Origin: Ursus arctos
Taxonomy: Eukaryota; Chordata; Mammalia; Carnivora; Ursidae
Direction: 5' to 3'
Assembly (NCBI RefSeq): GCF_023065955.2
Contig: NW_026622985.1
Location: 580,001 to 644,000 of the forward strand
DNA length: 64,000 nt
In this document: positions 1-8,896 of the stretch, in pieces
Layout: each line of letters opens with the position of its first letter
Position numbering within the stretch: position 1 is the stretch's first letter
The notes under the pieces: generated by a model
Databases searched by the model: none
Told to the model about the DNA's origin: nothing
What the model saw: only the letters and a program-made list of their open reading frames with translations
Position numbers and translations under genes: made by a program

Positions 1-204
1 GGTAACAGGAAAACATATGGGAGAAGTTCTGAACAAGAAGTGAACATTCGAAGAATCACTGGAGATGTGCAAGAAGGCTCAGGATATCCCATGGTGAAGA
101 TAGAATGAATTCTGCTCTTGCCTGCCCAGGATCTATTCCCCTCCTACCAGTTATACAGTTATAGCAGGTGACCCGGGGGGGGGGGGAGGGGAGGGGGCGG
201 AGTC
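1..204. other. Unassigned sequence at left edge
   Basis: No gene, RNA or repeat family is recognisable here. The only notable element is a G-rich run at 175-200: twelve G, then shorter G runs separated by single A or C. It could form a G-quadruplex on the + strand. Overlapping short open frames look like chance. Confidence 0.5.
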
Positions 205-660
205 ACCATCCTTCCAGGTTTATAAGGTAACACACCTCATTCCTAGCGCCACCAGTGAACACGTGCCCCAGATGTGACCAATCAGCATCAGCCATCCCTC
301 TGGCTACAGTGATTGGTTCACCTGGAGCATGTGACTCAGAGCTAGACCAATGGGAATTATACCAAAGCCCTTTTTTTTTTTTTTTGCCTGAGTTGTTGAA
401 GGCCATTTTGGGTCTCTGTTGGGATGATGAAGTCAACACGGAAGGAAAGAGATCTGAAAGGACCACAGTGATGGAAACAGTGGAAGTCTTGTGACACTGA
501 GCATCTAGCCTGGGACTTCTGGGCTACATTTTGCAGTCACGTGGAACTCACGTGCAGTCATGCAGTCATGTAAGCCAATCGAATTCATTTCTTGCTTTAG
601 CTTGTTTGTTGAGTTGGGTGGCTGTGATTTTCACCCGAAAGGGTCCTGACACGTGGTGGA
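205..660 (+). repeat. Probable old L1-type 3' end fragment
   Basis: The order of phrases matches a mammalian interspersed repeat I know from memory: 'gatgtgaccaatcagcatcagccatccctctgg' character at about 269-302, 'agctagaccaatgggaat' near 341-358, and an ending with 'gtaagccaatcgaattc', 'gttgagttgggtggctgtgattttc' and 'gggtcctgac' character at 570-652. That terminal pattern is typical of medium-age L1 3' untranslated regions. A run of 15 T lies at 371-385. The subfamily name cannot be fixed by eye, and an LTR origin is not excluded. Confidence 0.4.
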
Positions 661-1925
661 TCCAGAGAAACCTGAGTGGAAGAAGTACTCCAGTTACCTG
701 AGCAAATGGAATGGCTGTCTCTGTTGTTCACCTGTCCGGTCAGCTAACACAGCCATCTGCTCTCTCGCCTCCTCCCTCTGACAGGGGCAATTCATGGCAG
801 TGTGCGTTGTCATCAAACAGGGATTCCCCCCCCCCCCCCCAGGGATTCTTCATGTCCTTTAGACTCTTTTTCTTGTTTGGGCTTTGAAGATTACGTTTTG
901 AAAATGTTAAAGCTCCGGCAGAAGTGGACTGTCAGATTGATGACAAGGGACTGGCTTCCAAAAATGTTACGTATTTTAAAATACAGTTGCAAAATGTATA
1001 TTTTCAGCTACATTTTGAGCAGAGAAACAAAGGTCTTCCCCTGCACCATTTGTGCCTTCCGTTGTTGATGAATGTTCCGATGTTGCCTTTTTTATTTCCC
1101 TCAAACAGAATCATGTTTATGCTCTTGTGTCCTGAGACAAGGTGAAATTTAGTTCTGCTCACATTTTAAAACCATCAACTCTGGCTGCTTTTACCTTCTG
1201 CCCATCTGAGCACACCTACTTTGAGCGCTTCCAAAGTTACATAGTTTGTTTGACACCAAGTCACAACTGTATTCCAGAGACTTGTGTCCCTGGCCAGGGA
1301 GTTTTTTGTGCAAATGAAGCTGCTGCTGCTGCTTTGTTGTTGTTGCAATAATGTCCTTTCAGAGTTGGTGTTAAGACCAGGAACTAACTCCGGCAACAAG
1401 TAAACCATTTGGAATCTGCCACCAAACACTTTCCCCCAATCTACAGGAAACAAACACAAGTTCATTTGTCTCATTCTCTAGGCTTTGGAATTTGTGTGGA
1501 AAGGGCGCACTCTTGCCCAGGAAGAGGGCAGGGTGGGGTAAAGGATCCTTGAAAAAATTACCCTGATATTTACATTAGCTGGATGCTCAGTATTTCCTTA
1601 GGGGCTGTGGCACATAACTTGTCTTTGCCTCAAGACCCTAGTATTGACACTTCCACTGAAATGGGGACTGAAGCACACACTTAACTCTAGATCTGAAGGG
1701 GTTAAATGAGACATTTGCGATACAGCAGAATTCACAAGCAATTGCTTCATGCTTGGATTATGTGACTTGAAGCCACAGTTTTTTTTTTTCTCTGTACATT
1801 CTAGGGTCTGGAAAAGTGCTACGACCCCATCATTTTCCTTACCACATACTTCTAACTTTCGTTTTGGAAAATCTGTTTATTTTCCTCTCTCTGTACCCTG
1901 AACTGCTCCAGGCAAAAGTAGAATG
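661..1925. other. Non-coding stretch without recognised gene
   Basis: I see no gene or clear repeat family here. It contains a run of 15 C at 826-840 and a short GCT run passing into GTT repeats at about 1319-1347. The open frames over this stretch are short (under 100 codons), overlap on opposite strands, and encode low-complexity or unremarkable sequence. Confidence 0.5.
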
Positions 1926-1929
1926 AGGT

Positions 1930-2135
1930 AGTTACAAGCATAGATGCTTGAGCCAAGATGCTTGGGGTCAAGTTCTCACTCTGCTTCTTTCTAGCTATGT
2001 GACTTAAACTCTGTGAGCCTCAGGTCCGTTTTCTGTAAAATGGGTGTGATAACAGATATTCTGCCTTGTAGGGTTGTTGCAAAGGCTAAATGAGATGATG
2101 CTTCTGCATGGCGAATACTTCCCAAACCTGGAACT
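1930..2135 (+). repeat. MIR (tRNA-derived mammalian SINE)
   Basis: The fragment follows the MIR core in order: a 'ctctgcttctttctagctatgtgact' type segment (about 1980-2004), 'tctgtgagcctcag' (about 2011-2024), 'ctgtaaaatgggtgtgataa' (about 2034-2052) and 'agggttgttgcaaaggctaaatgag' (about 2071-2095). MIR is an ancient, inactive mammalian SINE, and this copy is diverged as expected. Confidence 0.85.
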
Positions 2136-2732
2136 CACTGCTGGGCCAGCGGTATGCTTAGCCTTCATCCAGACTGTGCAGTTTGTTATAGTAAGGATGT
2201 GAATTTGTATTGATGTGTGTTAGTTTCTATGGGATGACAAAGACTAAAAACACCATGTGTCTCACATCTGCAGAGCAAAGCTTGATGCAAGTCCTCTAGG
2301 AGTCTAGTAATTTGGTAGAGTCAGTCCAAAGAGAAAGAGGCGCTGCCTGTTCGAATGGCCTGGACATCTAGCAGGAGGGCAGGTCAGGATTAGAAGTGCA
2401 GTTATGGAGACTTGCCTGTTCTCTCTGCCTTACTCAGTCCTTGAGCTCAGGCCCCAGAGTATATCTCTCTCCACTAGGGGACAGGAATTTGGCAGACTGA
2501 CTCAGGCTTTGAGCCCTCGTTTGGCTTCTCTGAATAAGCAACAAATATGATATCCCATGCAATATTAGGAATGTCCTTTTACTAATTGTTATTCATTGTT
2601 TATGTGAAATTAAAATTAAATGAATGTCCTGCACCCCTGATGGAAGAAATTTATAGTCCAGTTAGAGAAATAAGACATTCACAAGTCACCAGAAAATGAA
2701 GTACAATAAGCTGAGCATCAGTAGTTCAAGGG
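2136..2732. other. Non-coding stretch, nothing recognised
   Basis: Between the MIR and the first CanSINE there is moderately AT-rich sequence. It has no open frame of note and no repeat I can name. Confidence 0.45.
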
Positions 2733-2891
2733 TGGGTCGCCTGGGTGGCTCAGTCAGTTAAGCATTTGCCTTCGGCCCAGGTCATGATCCCAGGGTGCTA
2801 GGATCAAGTCCTGCATTGGGCTCCTTGCTCAGTGGGGAGTCTGCTTCTTCCTCTTCCTCTGCCTGTTCTCTCTCTCTCTCTCTCTCTCAAA

Positions 2892-2930
<39 letters not shown>

Positions 2931-2943
2931 AATCATTTTAAAA
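2733..2943 (+). repeat. CanSINE (carnivore tRNA-Lys SINE), forward
   Basis: The tRNA-derived head begins with 'cgcctgggtggctcagtcag' (from about 2738), which includes the Pol III A-box region. The typical 'ggtcatgatcccagggt' and 'gctccttgctcagtgggga' parts follow. The tail is a CT repeat (about 2868-2888) followed by eleven AAAT units (about 2889-2932). This is the standard structure of the carnivore-specific SINE. No convincing target-site duplication is visible, so this copy is probably older than those at 3071 and 5375. Confidence 0.95.
2868..2932 (+). repeat. Compound microsatellite (CT)n(AAAT)n in SINE tail
   Basis: A pure CT run passes directly into a long, perfect AAAT run inside the tail of the forward CanSINE. 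Such SINE-tail microsatellites are usually length-polymorphic. Confidence 0.9.
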
Positions 2944-3070
2944 ATCAATGGTTGTGAGAATTTGGAGGTAGAAATTATTATATTTAATTGTAAATGGCCT
3001 GCTATTTTAGTACTATACAAATATATGTGAAGTTACTAAGTGGAGAAAACAGGCTATTTTCAGTATTTTT

Positions 3071-3265
3071 TTTTTTTTAGATCTTACCCATTCATTTGAC
3101 AGAGATAGAGACAGCCAGCGAGAGAGGGAACACAAGCAGGGGGAGTGGGAAAGGAAGAAGCAGGCTCCCAGCGGAAGAGCCCAACATGGGGCTCGATCCC
3201 AGAACTCCAGGATCACACCCTGAGCTGAAGACAGATGCCCAATGACAGAGCCACCCAGCCGCCCC
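3071..3265 (-). repeat. CanSINE, reverse, with 16-bp target-site duplication
   Basis: On the + strand the element reads poly-T, then the 'gacagagatagagacagcca' subtype body, and ends with the reversed head 'gccacccagccgcccc'. It is flanked by an exact 16-bp direct repeat, TATTTTCAGTATTTTT, at 3055-3070 and 3267-3282. This is the expected footprint of L1-mediated insertion. The intact duplication and low divergence indicate a fairly recent insertion. Confidence 0.95.
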
Positions 3266-3339
3266 TTATTTTCAGTATTTTTATTGTTTTTCTTCCTCCC
3301 CTGGCCCTTTTGCATACTCCACATTATTGCTCCACCTCC

Positions 3340-3715
3340 ACCTGACAGACATTTGAGAAAACTTTCCTGTTCCCAGGACTGTTCCAGGCACCAGGGGCAG
3401 AGTGGTGAACCAGATAGACATTGTCCTGCCTTCATGGAGTTCACAGTTTGGAGGGAAGACAGGCAACAGCAGGGAAACATCAAAGAACAGAATCACTTGA
3501 TATAGTAATGACAACTATAGGTGAAGGTGGGCTGAGTGTGGAGGCTGTGTCGGGGGCTCCAGAAAGGGCACTCTGAGGAACAGACACTTGAGTGGAGGCC
3601 TCAGTGGTGTATAGCTGCCTTCCATGCACATGCCCCAGGGAAAAGCATTGCAGGCAAAGGGAACAGTAAAAATCCTGAAGCAGAAAAACAAAAATGAGGC
3701 CGAAGTGCCTGGGGT
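3340..3715 (-). repeat. L2 fragment, antisense
   Basis: Two segments match the reverse complement of the L2 3' region. The first is 'ctgttccaggcaccaggggc' with 'ctgccttcatggagttcaca' (about 3378-3450). The second is a more internal part with 'ggaaaagcattgcaggcaaa' and 'gggaacagtaaaaatcctgaag' (about 3639-3681). L2 is an ancient mammalian LINE. The exact ends are uncertain and one central part is weak. Confidence 0.65.
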
Positions 3716-3974
3716 GTTATTACACACGGTACATTAAATAATAGCTTATTCTCCTTTTTTTCCTAATCCTTTTATTGAAGGGTGTATGTGTTTAAACTGA
3801 AATGGTTAAATGATAGGCAGCTAAAGAAAGAAAATAAAGCTAGGCATTGCAGTAATCCACGAACTATTAGGTAGACTATAATGATTTTTAGGGTCCATTT
3901 TAAGCGCACTTTTCTAGGATGTATTTTCCAGAATAATTCCAGAATAATCTCAGTCACTCATAATGCATCATGTC

Positions 3975-4080
3975 ATTTACATGTATTATCTCATTCAACC
4001 ATCTACCAATGTAGAAGAAAATGCTCTTACTATCATCCCCATTTTATAGATGCAAACACTGAGACCAGAAAGGTGATCTA
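3975..4080 (-). repeat. MIR fragment, antisense
   Basis: 'tatctcattcaaccatct', then 'cttactatcatccccatttt' and 'atagatgcaaacactgagac' follow the reverse complement of the MIR core. It is a short, diverged copy. Confidence 0.7.
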
Positions 4081-4136
4081 ATGGGCAGGAAGACTGAGAT
4101 TGGAGGCCTTGTCACTATGCTGTACCACTTTTTTCT

Positions 4137-4329
4137 TTTTTTTTAAGATTTCATTTATTTATTTGAGAGAGAGAGAGCACAAGCCGGGGAAAGGGAGAAG
4201 CAGGCTACCCTCCAAGCGGGGAGGCCAACACAGGGCTCAATCCCACGACCCTGGGATCATGACCTGACCCCGGGATCATGACCTGAGCTGAAGGCAGACA
4301 CTCAACCAACTGAGCCACCCAGGAGCCCC
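4137..4329 (-). repeat. CanSINE, reverse, with internal 19-bp duplication
   Basis: The + strand reads a T-rich start, 'aagatttcatttatttattt', a GA-rich stretch and the reversed tRNA head ending 'gagccacccaggagcccc'. A 19-bp segment near the B-box region occurs twice in tandem (4247-4265 and 4266-4284, one mismatch). Short direct repeats CTTTTTTCT at 4128-4136 and 4332-4340 are a possible target-site duplication. Confidence 0.93.
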
Positions 4330-4340
4330 AGCTTTTTTCT

Positions 4341-4654
4341 ACTTTTAAAGACAGCAGGTACCCATGGATATTAGGATGCACTCACTAATTGACCCACCAT
4401 GAAAAATGAGTCAGGTCCCTGATCTTGGCTAAAGAGAAGCTTTCTCCTTCCTTCTTGCAGGCAGAGGTTTGTTGCACGCCCTACATTCCAGCATTTCCCA
4501 GGGCAGATATCTACAAAAGAACTCTGCCAGCCTAATGGCAATATTCTTTGTGGATGCCTAAACTCAGTATTATTGTTGTTGATTATTATTATTGTTGCTG
4601 TTATTTCTTATGTCATCTATAACAATTTTGAATTCTGTAACTCTGTGATTGTTG
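4341..4654. other. Non-coding stretch with TTG/ATT simple repeat
   Basis: No gene or named repeat is recognised. A degenerate ATT/GTT trinucleotide run lies at about 4569-4606. Confidence 0.5.
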
Positions 4655-4740
4655 AATAGGTGTCTTTCTAACTAGCATGAAAGTTATATGAGAGCAGGGG
4701 AGTGAGAGGCATCTACTATTTTTTCTTTAAATAAATGAAG
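4655..4740 (+). repeat. Possible L2 3' end, sense
   Basis: 'ggtgtctttctaactagcat', 'gaaagttatatgagagcagg' and 'ttaaataaatgaa' resemble the terminal part of L2 ('...ctagaatgtaagctc...gagggcaggga'). The match is short and diverged, so this is tentative. Confidence 0.4.
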
Positions 4741-4789
4741 ACAGTTCCCTTTGGGACATCCTGAGTTTAGATTGTTCCACTTAAAAAAA

Positions 4790-5215
4790 AAACAATCAGA
4801 TATTTTACCAGCAAAAATGCATTTATTTGGGATTAACAGAGATTACAATTCAGGACCTGCAAGCTATGGCAAAACCATAGTCAAGTTCAACAAACAAAGG
4901 AGAGGGACTTATTTTATGGCAAAGAAGGAGGAAGTTGGGAGAGGTTGTTTTGAAGGAAAGTCCATTGCAGAAAAGCAAGAATTGGGGGTGATGACAGTTT
5001 CTCATTGTCTGGGTTGCAGGGGTAGTCAATTTCTTATAGGACATGCAATGTACATCTTTCCCTGCTGGGGCCTGTAATTGATGATTCTTTCCTGTTGAGG
5101 ATTCTTCTGTTGGGTCTGTAATTGACAATCCTTCCTGTAACTGACACTGAGTGCTGTGATTGTCCCTTCCAGCTTCCCCCGAGTTCGCTTTGACAAGGCT
5201 TCTCTTTATTTTCAC
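4790..5215. repeat. Unclassified interspersed repeat (possible LTR)
   Basis: The stretch has the feel of a mammalian LTR: 'attacaattcaggacctgca', 'aaaccatag', 'gagagggacttattttatgg' and several related phrases built on CTGTAATTGA or CTGTAACTGA at about 5072, 5116 and 5137. I cannot name the family. Overlapping open frames of 108 and 121 codons on opposite strands have no recognisable domain and are treated as chance. Confidence 0.3.
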
Positions 5216-5374
5216 AGGCTATGACAATAGAGAGTTGAAAGAATGCTTTTCCATCTCTTTGCATCACATATCCATTGTGAGGTAAACAGTGTTAACCCCA
5301 CTATAAATTAAGCCTTAAAAATGAGGTGTAGCGTTAAGCCAAACACTTAACTAAGCTCTGTTTGCTCATTTCTT

Positions 5375-5573
5375 TTTTTTTTTTTAAAGATTTTATTTAC
5401 TTATTCGACAGAGATAGAGACAGCCAGCGAGAGAGGGAACACAAGCAGGGGGAGTGGGAGAGGAAGAAGCAGGCTCATAGCGGAGGAGCCTGATGAGGGG
5501 CTTGATCCCAGAACACCGGGACCACGCCCTGAGCCGAAGGCAGACGCTTAACCGCTGTGCCACCCAGGCGCCC
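5375..5573 (-). repeat. CanSINE, reverse, with 17-bp target-site duplication
   Basis: The + strand shows poly-T, 'aaagattttatttacttatt', 'cgacagagatagagacagcc' and the reversed head ending 'gtgccacccaggcgcccc'. It is flanked by an exact 17-bp direct repeat, CTGTTTGCTCATTTCTT, at 5358-5374 and 5574-5590. The element shares its subtype with the copy at 3071-3265 and is close to the expected family sequence, so it is young. It appears to have inserted at the edge of an older L2 copy. Confidence 0.96.
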
Positions 5574-5590
5574 CTGTTTGCTCATTTCTT

Positions 5591-5735
5591 AAGCAACCCT
5601 TCACGGCACGTGTTATGTTATTGTTCTAAGCTCTGGGACAGAGCAACGAGCAAGAACGAAATCGCTGCCTTGGGGCACTTACATTCTAGGGAGGATAGCA
5701 GGTACTCAGGAAATACCAAGTGTACATTAAATGTA
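5591..5735 (-). repeat. L2 3' end, antisense
   Basis: 'tgttattgttctaagctctg', 'gggacagagcaacgagcaag' and 'ctgccttggggcacttacat' with 'tctagggaggatagca' follow the reverse complement of the L2 3' end. The copy lies directly beside the CanSINE insertion. Confidence 0.65.
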
Positions 5736-5799
5736 TAGGGTAAACAGGGATGAGTTAAGAGGGAGGGGGGATGAAAGAGGGAACAAGAGTAAAGAGAGT

Positions 5800-5945
5800 G
5801 TATGTATGTTGAGTGAGTGGGAGGGCACATATTGCATAGAGCACTGGGTATTATACACAAACAATGAATCATGGAACATTATATCCAAAACTAAGGATGT
5901 ACTGTATGGTGACTAACATAACACAATAAAAAATTTTTAAAAAGA
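5800..5945 (+). repeat. L1 3' end (carnivore type), 5'-truncated
   Basis: 'gcatagagcactgggtatta', 'tacacaaacaatgaatcatg', 'gaacattatatccaaaacta' and 'tgtatggtgactaacataac' followed by an A-rich end are the carnivore L1 3' untranslated region. No ORF2 sequence remains. The G- and A-rich stretch from about 5756 may be the start of the same fragment. Confidence 0.85.
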
Positions 5946-6480
5946 TTCAAAATGAAGTAAGTTTTGCTAAGAGAGCCACTCCAACTAGAGTGGAAACGAG
6001 GACACAGAAGTAATGCATCTGCACATCTCCTGTTTCAGTTTCCGATCACCACGAACTGTGGACTCCTGGCACTTGCAACTGCTCAGCTACAACCGGACCA
6101 CCTCCTCCAACACAGCCTTCTACTTTGGACTGAACTAGAGACAATGTAACAACTGTTAGTGGCCAGCCCTCACCACAGTTCTTTCAAAACAAGTGCCTGT
6201 GTTTTTCCTTCATAGACCTGCTCTCCCTGCTGAAAATAAGGGGCACACCGGATTTCTCGCCAATCCTTGTCTCCCAGATGACCGTCCCTACTTCCCCAAA
6301 TTGAGGTTTCAGGTGTTTTCCAGCATCTACTCTTGATGGACACGAATGATGTGCAAATGCAGAGCCCACTTGAGGCTATCGACACATCATCAGGTTATGG
6401 CAAATACCAGAGGAAACATGAAAATGACAAAGTACACTTCAAGTTAAATTGAGGTTCCTGAAATTGAGTTGTTTCCATTT
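5946..6480. other. Non-coding stretch, nothing recognised
   Basis: No gene, exon structure or named repeat is evident. The open frames present (about 61-71 codons) are overlapping and unremarkable. Confidence 0.45.
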
Positions 6481-6493
6481 AAATCTTTTTGGA

Positions 6494-6703
6494 GGGGCAC
6501 CTGGGTGGCTCAGTTGTTAAGCGTCTGCCTTCAGGTCAGGGCGTGATCCCGGAGTCCTGGGATGGAGCCCCACATGGGGCTCCTCCACTGGGAGCCTGCT
6601 CCTTCCTCTCCCACTCTCCTGCTTGTGTTCCCTGTCTCACTGGCTCTTTCTCTCTCTGTCAAATAAATAAATAAAATCTAAAAGAAATAAAAATAAAAAA
6701 AAT
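6494..6703 (+). repeat. CanSINE, forward
   Basis: The element starts 'ggggcacctgggtggctcag' and proceeds through 'gttaagcgtctgccttcagg', a CT-rich part and an AAAT tail, ending in A-rich sequence. Imperfect direct repeats flank it: AAATCTTTTTGGA at 6481-6493 and AAATCTTTGTGGA at 6704-6716 (12 of 13 match). They fit a target-site duplication. Confidence 0.94.
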
Positions 6704-6716
6704 AAATCTTTGTGGA

Positions 6717-7834
6717 AACTTTGGTTCACAAGAATCAGCTCTGTGTGTTATAAATATAATTTATACTTTGACATCACTTCAGAAATCCATTCATTGTGAT
6801 CCATCACAGCCTATAAGGTCCTCTAAATACATATACTTACATTCACACCACCACCAACAACAAAAATCCTCTCAAAGGCATAAACTAAGAATAGTTGTTA
6901 TCCGACATTTGCCATAGTGACAGCGATTACTTGATGATATTATCCAAAAATTAACTTCTTAAAAGTATCCATTTAATGACATATTTCATAAAGTTTTACA
7001 AAACTGTGCCAGAAAAATGATCTGTTTAGGTATCAATTGGATAAAATGGCATGATTGCATTACCCCTCGAAGCAAAAGGATGGCTTTGTCATGTGTAAAT
7101 TTATGCTGTTACTCATGGATTCTTTAATCCTATTATGTTATCTAAGCCATAAAATACTTTAAAGAAAATCATTTCTATCTTTCTTGCCTAGAACTGCTTA
7201 TTATCTCTAGCTTTCTGCCCACGGGGTTCTGAATTTTTTTTGCAAGGGATCACACAGAGCATGTTGCTGGTCCGGCAGATGGTTACAATTTATGTGGCCC
7301 CCTGCATGACAGCTCTAGGGAGTGGATGGACAAGGGGTGAAACCAGCAGAGAGGTTTGGGGTCCAAACACTCAGAGTGCACAGACTGACCTCAGCAGCCA
7401 GAGGGTCCTGCCCAGCTGGGACCTGCCTCATCTTATGAGTCCATGCAGGACACCCACTGCAAGAGTAGCCTGGCCCCATGACCTGCACACACACCACGGG
7501 AGGCCCCATCCAGTGGTGGGGAGGACCTGCTGTCCACACAGAACTATCCACATTACACAACGGAAATTCAGGATGGAGGGCAGGAGAGAGGGAGGTCAAT
7601 GCACTAAGGACCTTTATAATCTGAAACACAGGAGAAATCCAGTGTTTCCAAGAATGTTTTTCTATCCCCTGCAGAAAGGAAACTTGGAATCCAAATTAAT
7701 GAAATTTATTGGAAAATGAGGGAGATATGTTTGCGTACTTAGCTTGTGGCTCAGGCAGTCCTCCCCTGAGACATTAGTAAGTGTCCCTCTTGGCTTCAAT
7801 GGGCTCCTTGGAAGGAAAACAGGGACATCCTGGG
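6717..7834. other. Non-coding stretch, nothing recognised
   Basis: AT-rich sequence to about 7230 is followed by a more GC-rich part. The longest open frames (7240-7719 on +, 159 codons; 7315-7629 on -, 104 codons) overlap on opposite strands. They show no domain, no splice or polyadenylation context and no recognisable product. Confidence 0.45.
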
Positions 7835-8018
7835 GATCTTATTTATTTGAGAGAGCAAAAGAGAACAAGACAGCGTGCACAAGTGGGGTGAGGGGCAGAG
7901 GGAGATGCAGACTCCCCACTGAGTGGGGAGCTTGATGCTGGGTTTGATCCCTGGAGTCCAGGAGCCTGACTTGAGCTGAAGGCAGATGCTTAACCCACTA
8001 AGCCACCCAGGAAACCCA
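7835..8018 (-). repeat. CanSINE, reverse, diverged
   Basis: On the + strand, 'gatcttatttatttgagaga', a GA-rich part, 'gcagactccccactgagtgg' and the reversed head 'taagccacccaggaaaccc' are readable. The poly-A end is degraded and no target-site duplication is visible, so this is an older copy. Confidence 0.88.
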
Positions 8019-8120
8019 GGAAAGGCTTTTTTAAACAGTGTTTTACTAATAAAAGTTTTATAGAATAGCAGATGTAAAAAGAAATTTTAAGTCTCCTATG
8101 TGTCCCTGCCAGGGGTATCC

Positions 8121-8285
8121 TTTTTTTTTTTTTTTTTTTTTTAGTTGGTTAACATACAGTACAGTATTGGTTTCTGGAGTAGAATTTGGTCATTCATCAC
8201 TTACATACACACTTAGTGCTGATCTGTATCCTCCTTCATACCCATCATCCATCTACCCAACCCCGACCCACTTTCCTCTATCAAT
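8121..8285 (-). repeat. L1 3' end (carnivore type), antisense
   Basis: A run of 22 T (8121-8142) marks the poly-A tail of a reverse-oriented element. 'agttggttaacatacagtac', 'tggtttctggagtagaattt', 'cattcatcacttacatacac' and 'cttcatacccatcatccatc' then follow the reverse complement of the carnivore L1 3' region. It is severely 5'-truncated. Confidence 0.8.
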
Positions 8286-8896
8286 GCACAGTGTGCAGAG
8301 CTGCCTTGGGCTCTGAAAGCTCTAGCATGAGCCATCGCCATGGCAACCTGATGATGCACACCATCCCTTCCATTTCAACTGTCACTCTGTAAGCCCAGCC
8401 CTTGCAGTTTGGTTAACAAGTGTGAAGCTCCTCACGATAGGAAATCTGAACTGTTTTTCTACAGGTATGTTCGTGTCAATTTTCTGAATTCCTTCTTTCA
8501 AGTTGGCTGCCTCACTTTTAGAGAAATTTGTTTCTTTTTTAAATTTTTCTTTTCATTTCCACACTCCAATTTGTCCACAGTTTCAGATGAAAATTCTAGG
8601 TTTTCCATATTAGTTAATTTTGATTTTTCAATGAAACTGGCTTCCTTAAATAGCTTCTAAGTTCAGAAAATTGGACCGTTTCTGAATGACAATTTTGTCC
8701 ATACTCATACAGAGAACACACGAAGGGAATATACCACACTGCTCTCAGTGGATCAGGAGGATCTTGATGCCATCCCAGCAACCCGTGATAGGGAAAGGAA
8801 TTCCAGGGCAACCCTTCTCAATGTAGATGATAAAATCTGAAAGCAAGTGTGAGCAGTCCAAATCCAGAGCTTTACAGAAGGAGAAAAAAAACCAGG
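8286..8896. other. Non-coding stretch up to satellite boundary
   Basis: This is single-copy-looking sequence with no gene or repeat that I can name. It ends in an A-rich stretch (about 8881-8892) just before the satellite begins. Confidence 0.45.

Noticed and set aside
371..385. Poly-T run as the tail of a reverse SINE
   Set aside because: The downstream sequence continues an older repeat and has no SINE body.
2733..2830. tRNA-like sequence
   Set aside because: It is the tRNA-derived head of a CanSINE with degenerate boxes and a SINE tail, not a functional tRNA gene. The same holds for the heads of the other five copies.
7240..7719. Open frame of 159 codons in the single-copy part
   Set aside because: No recognisable domain, overlapped by an opposite-strand frame, no splice or promoter context.
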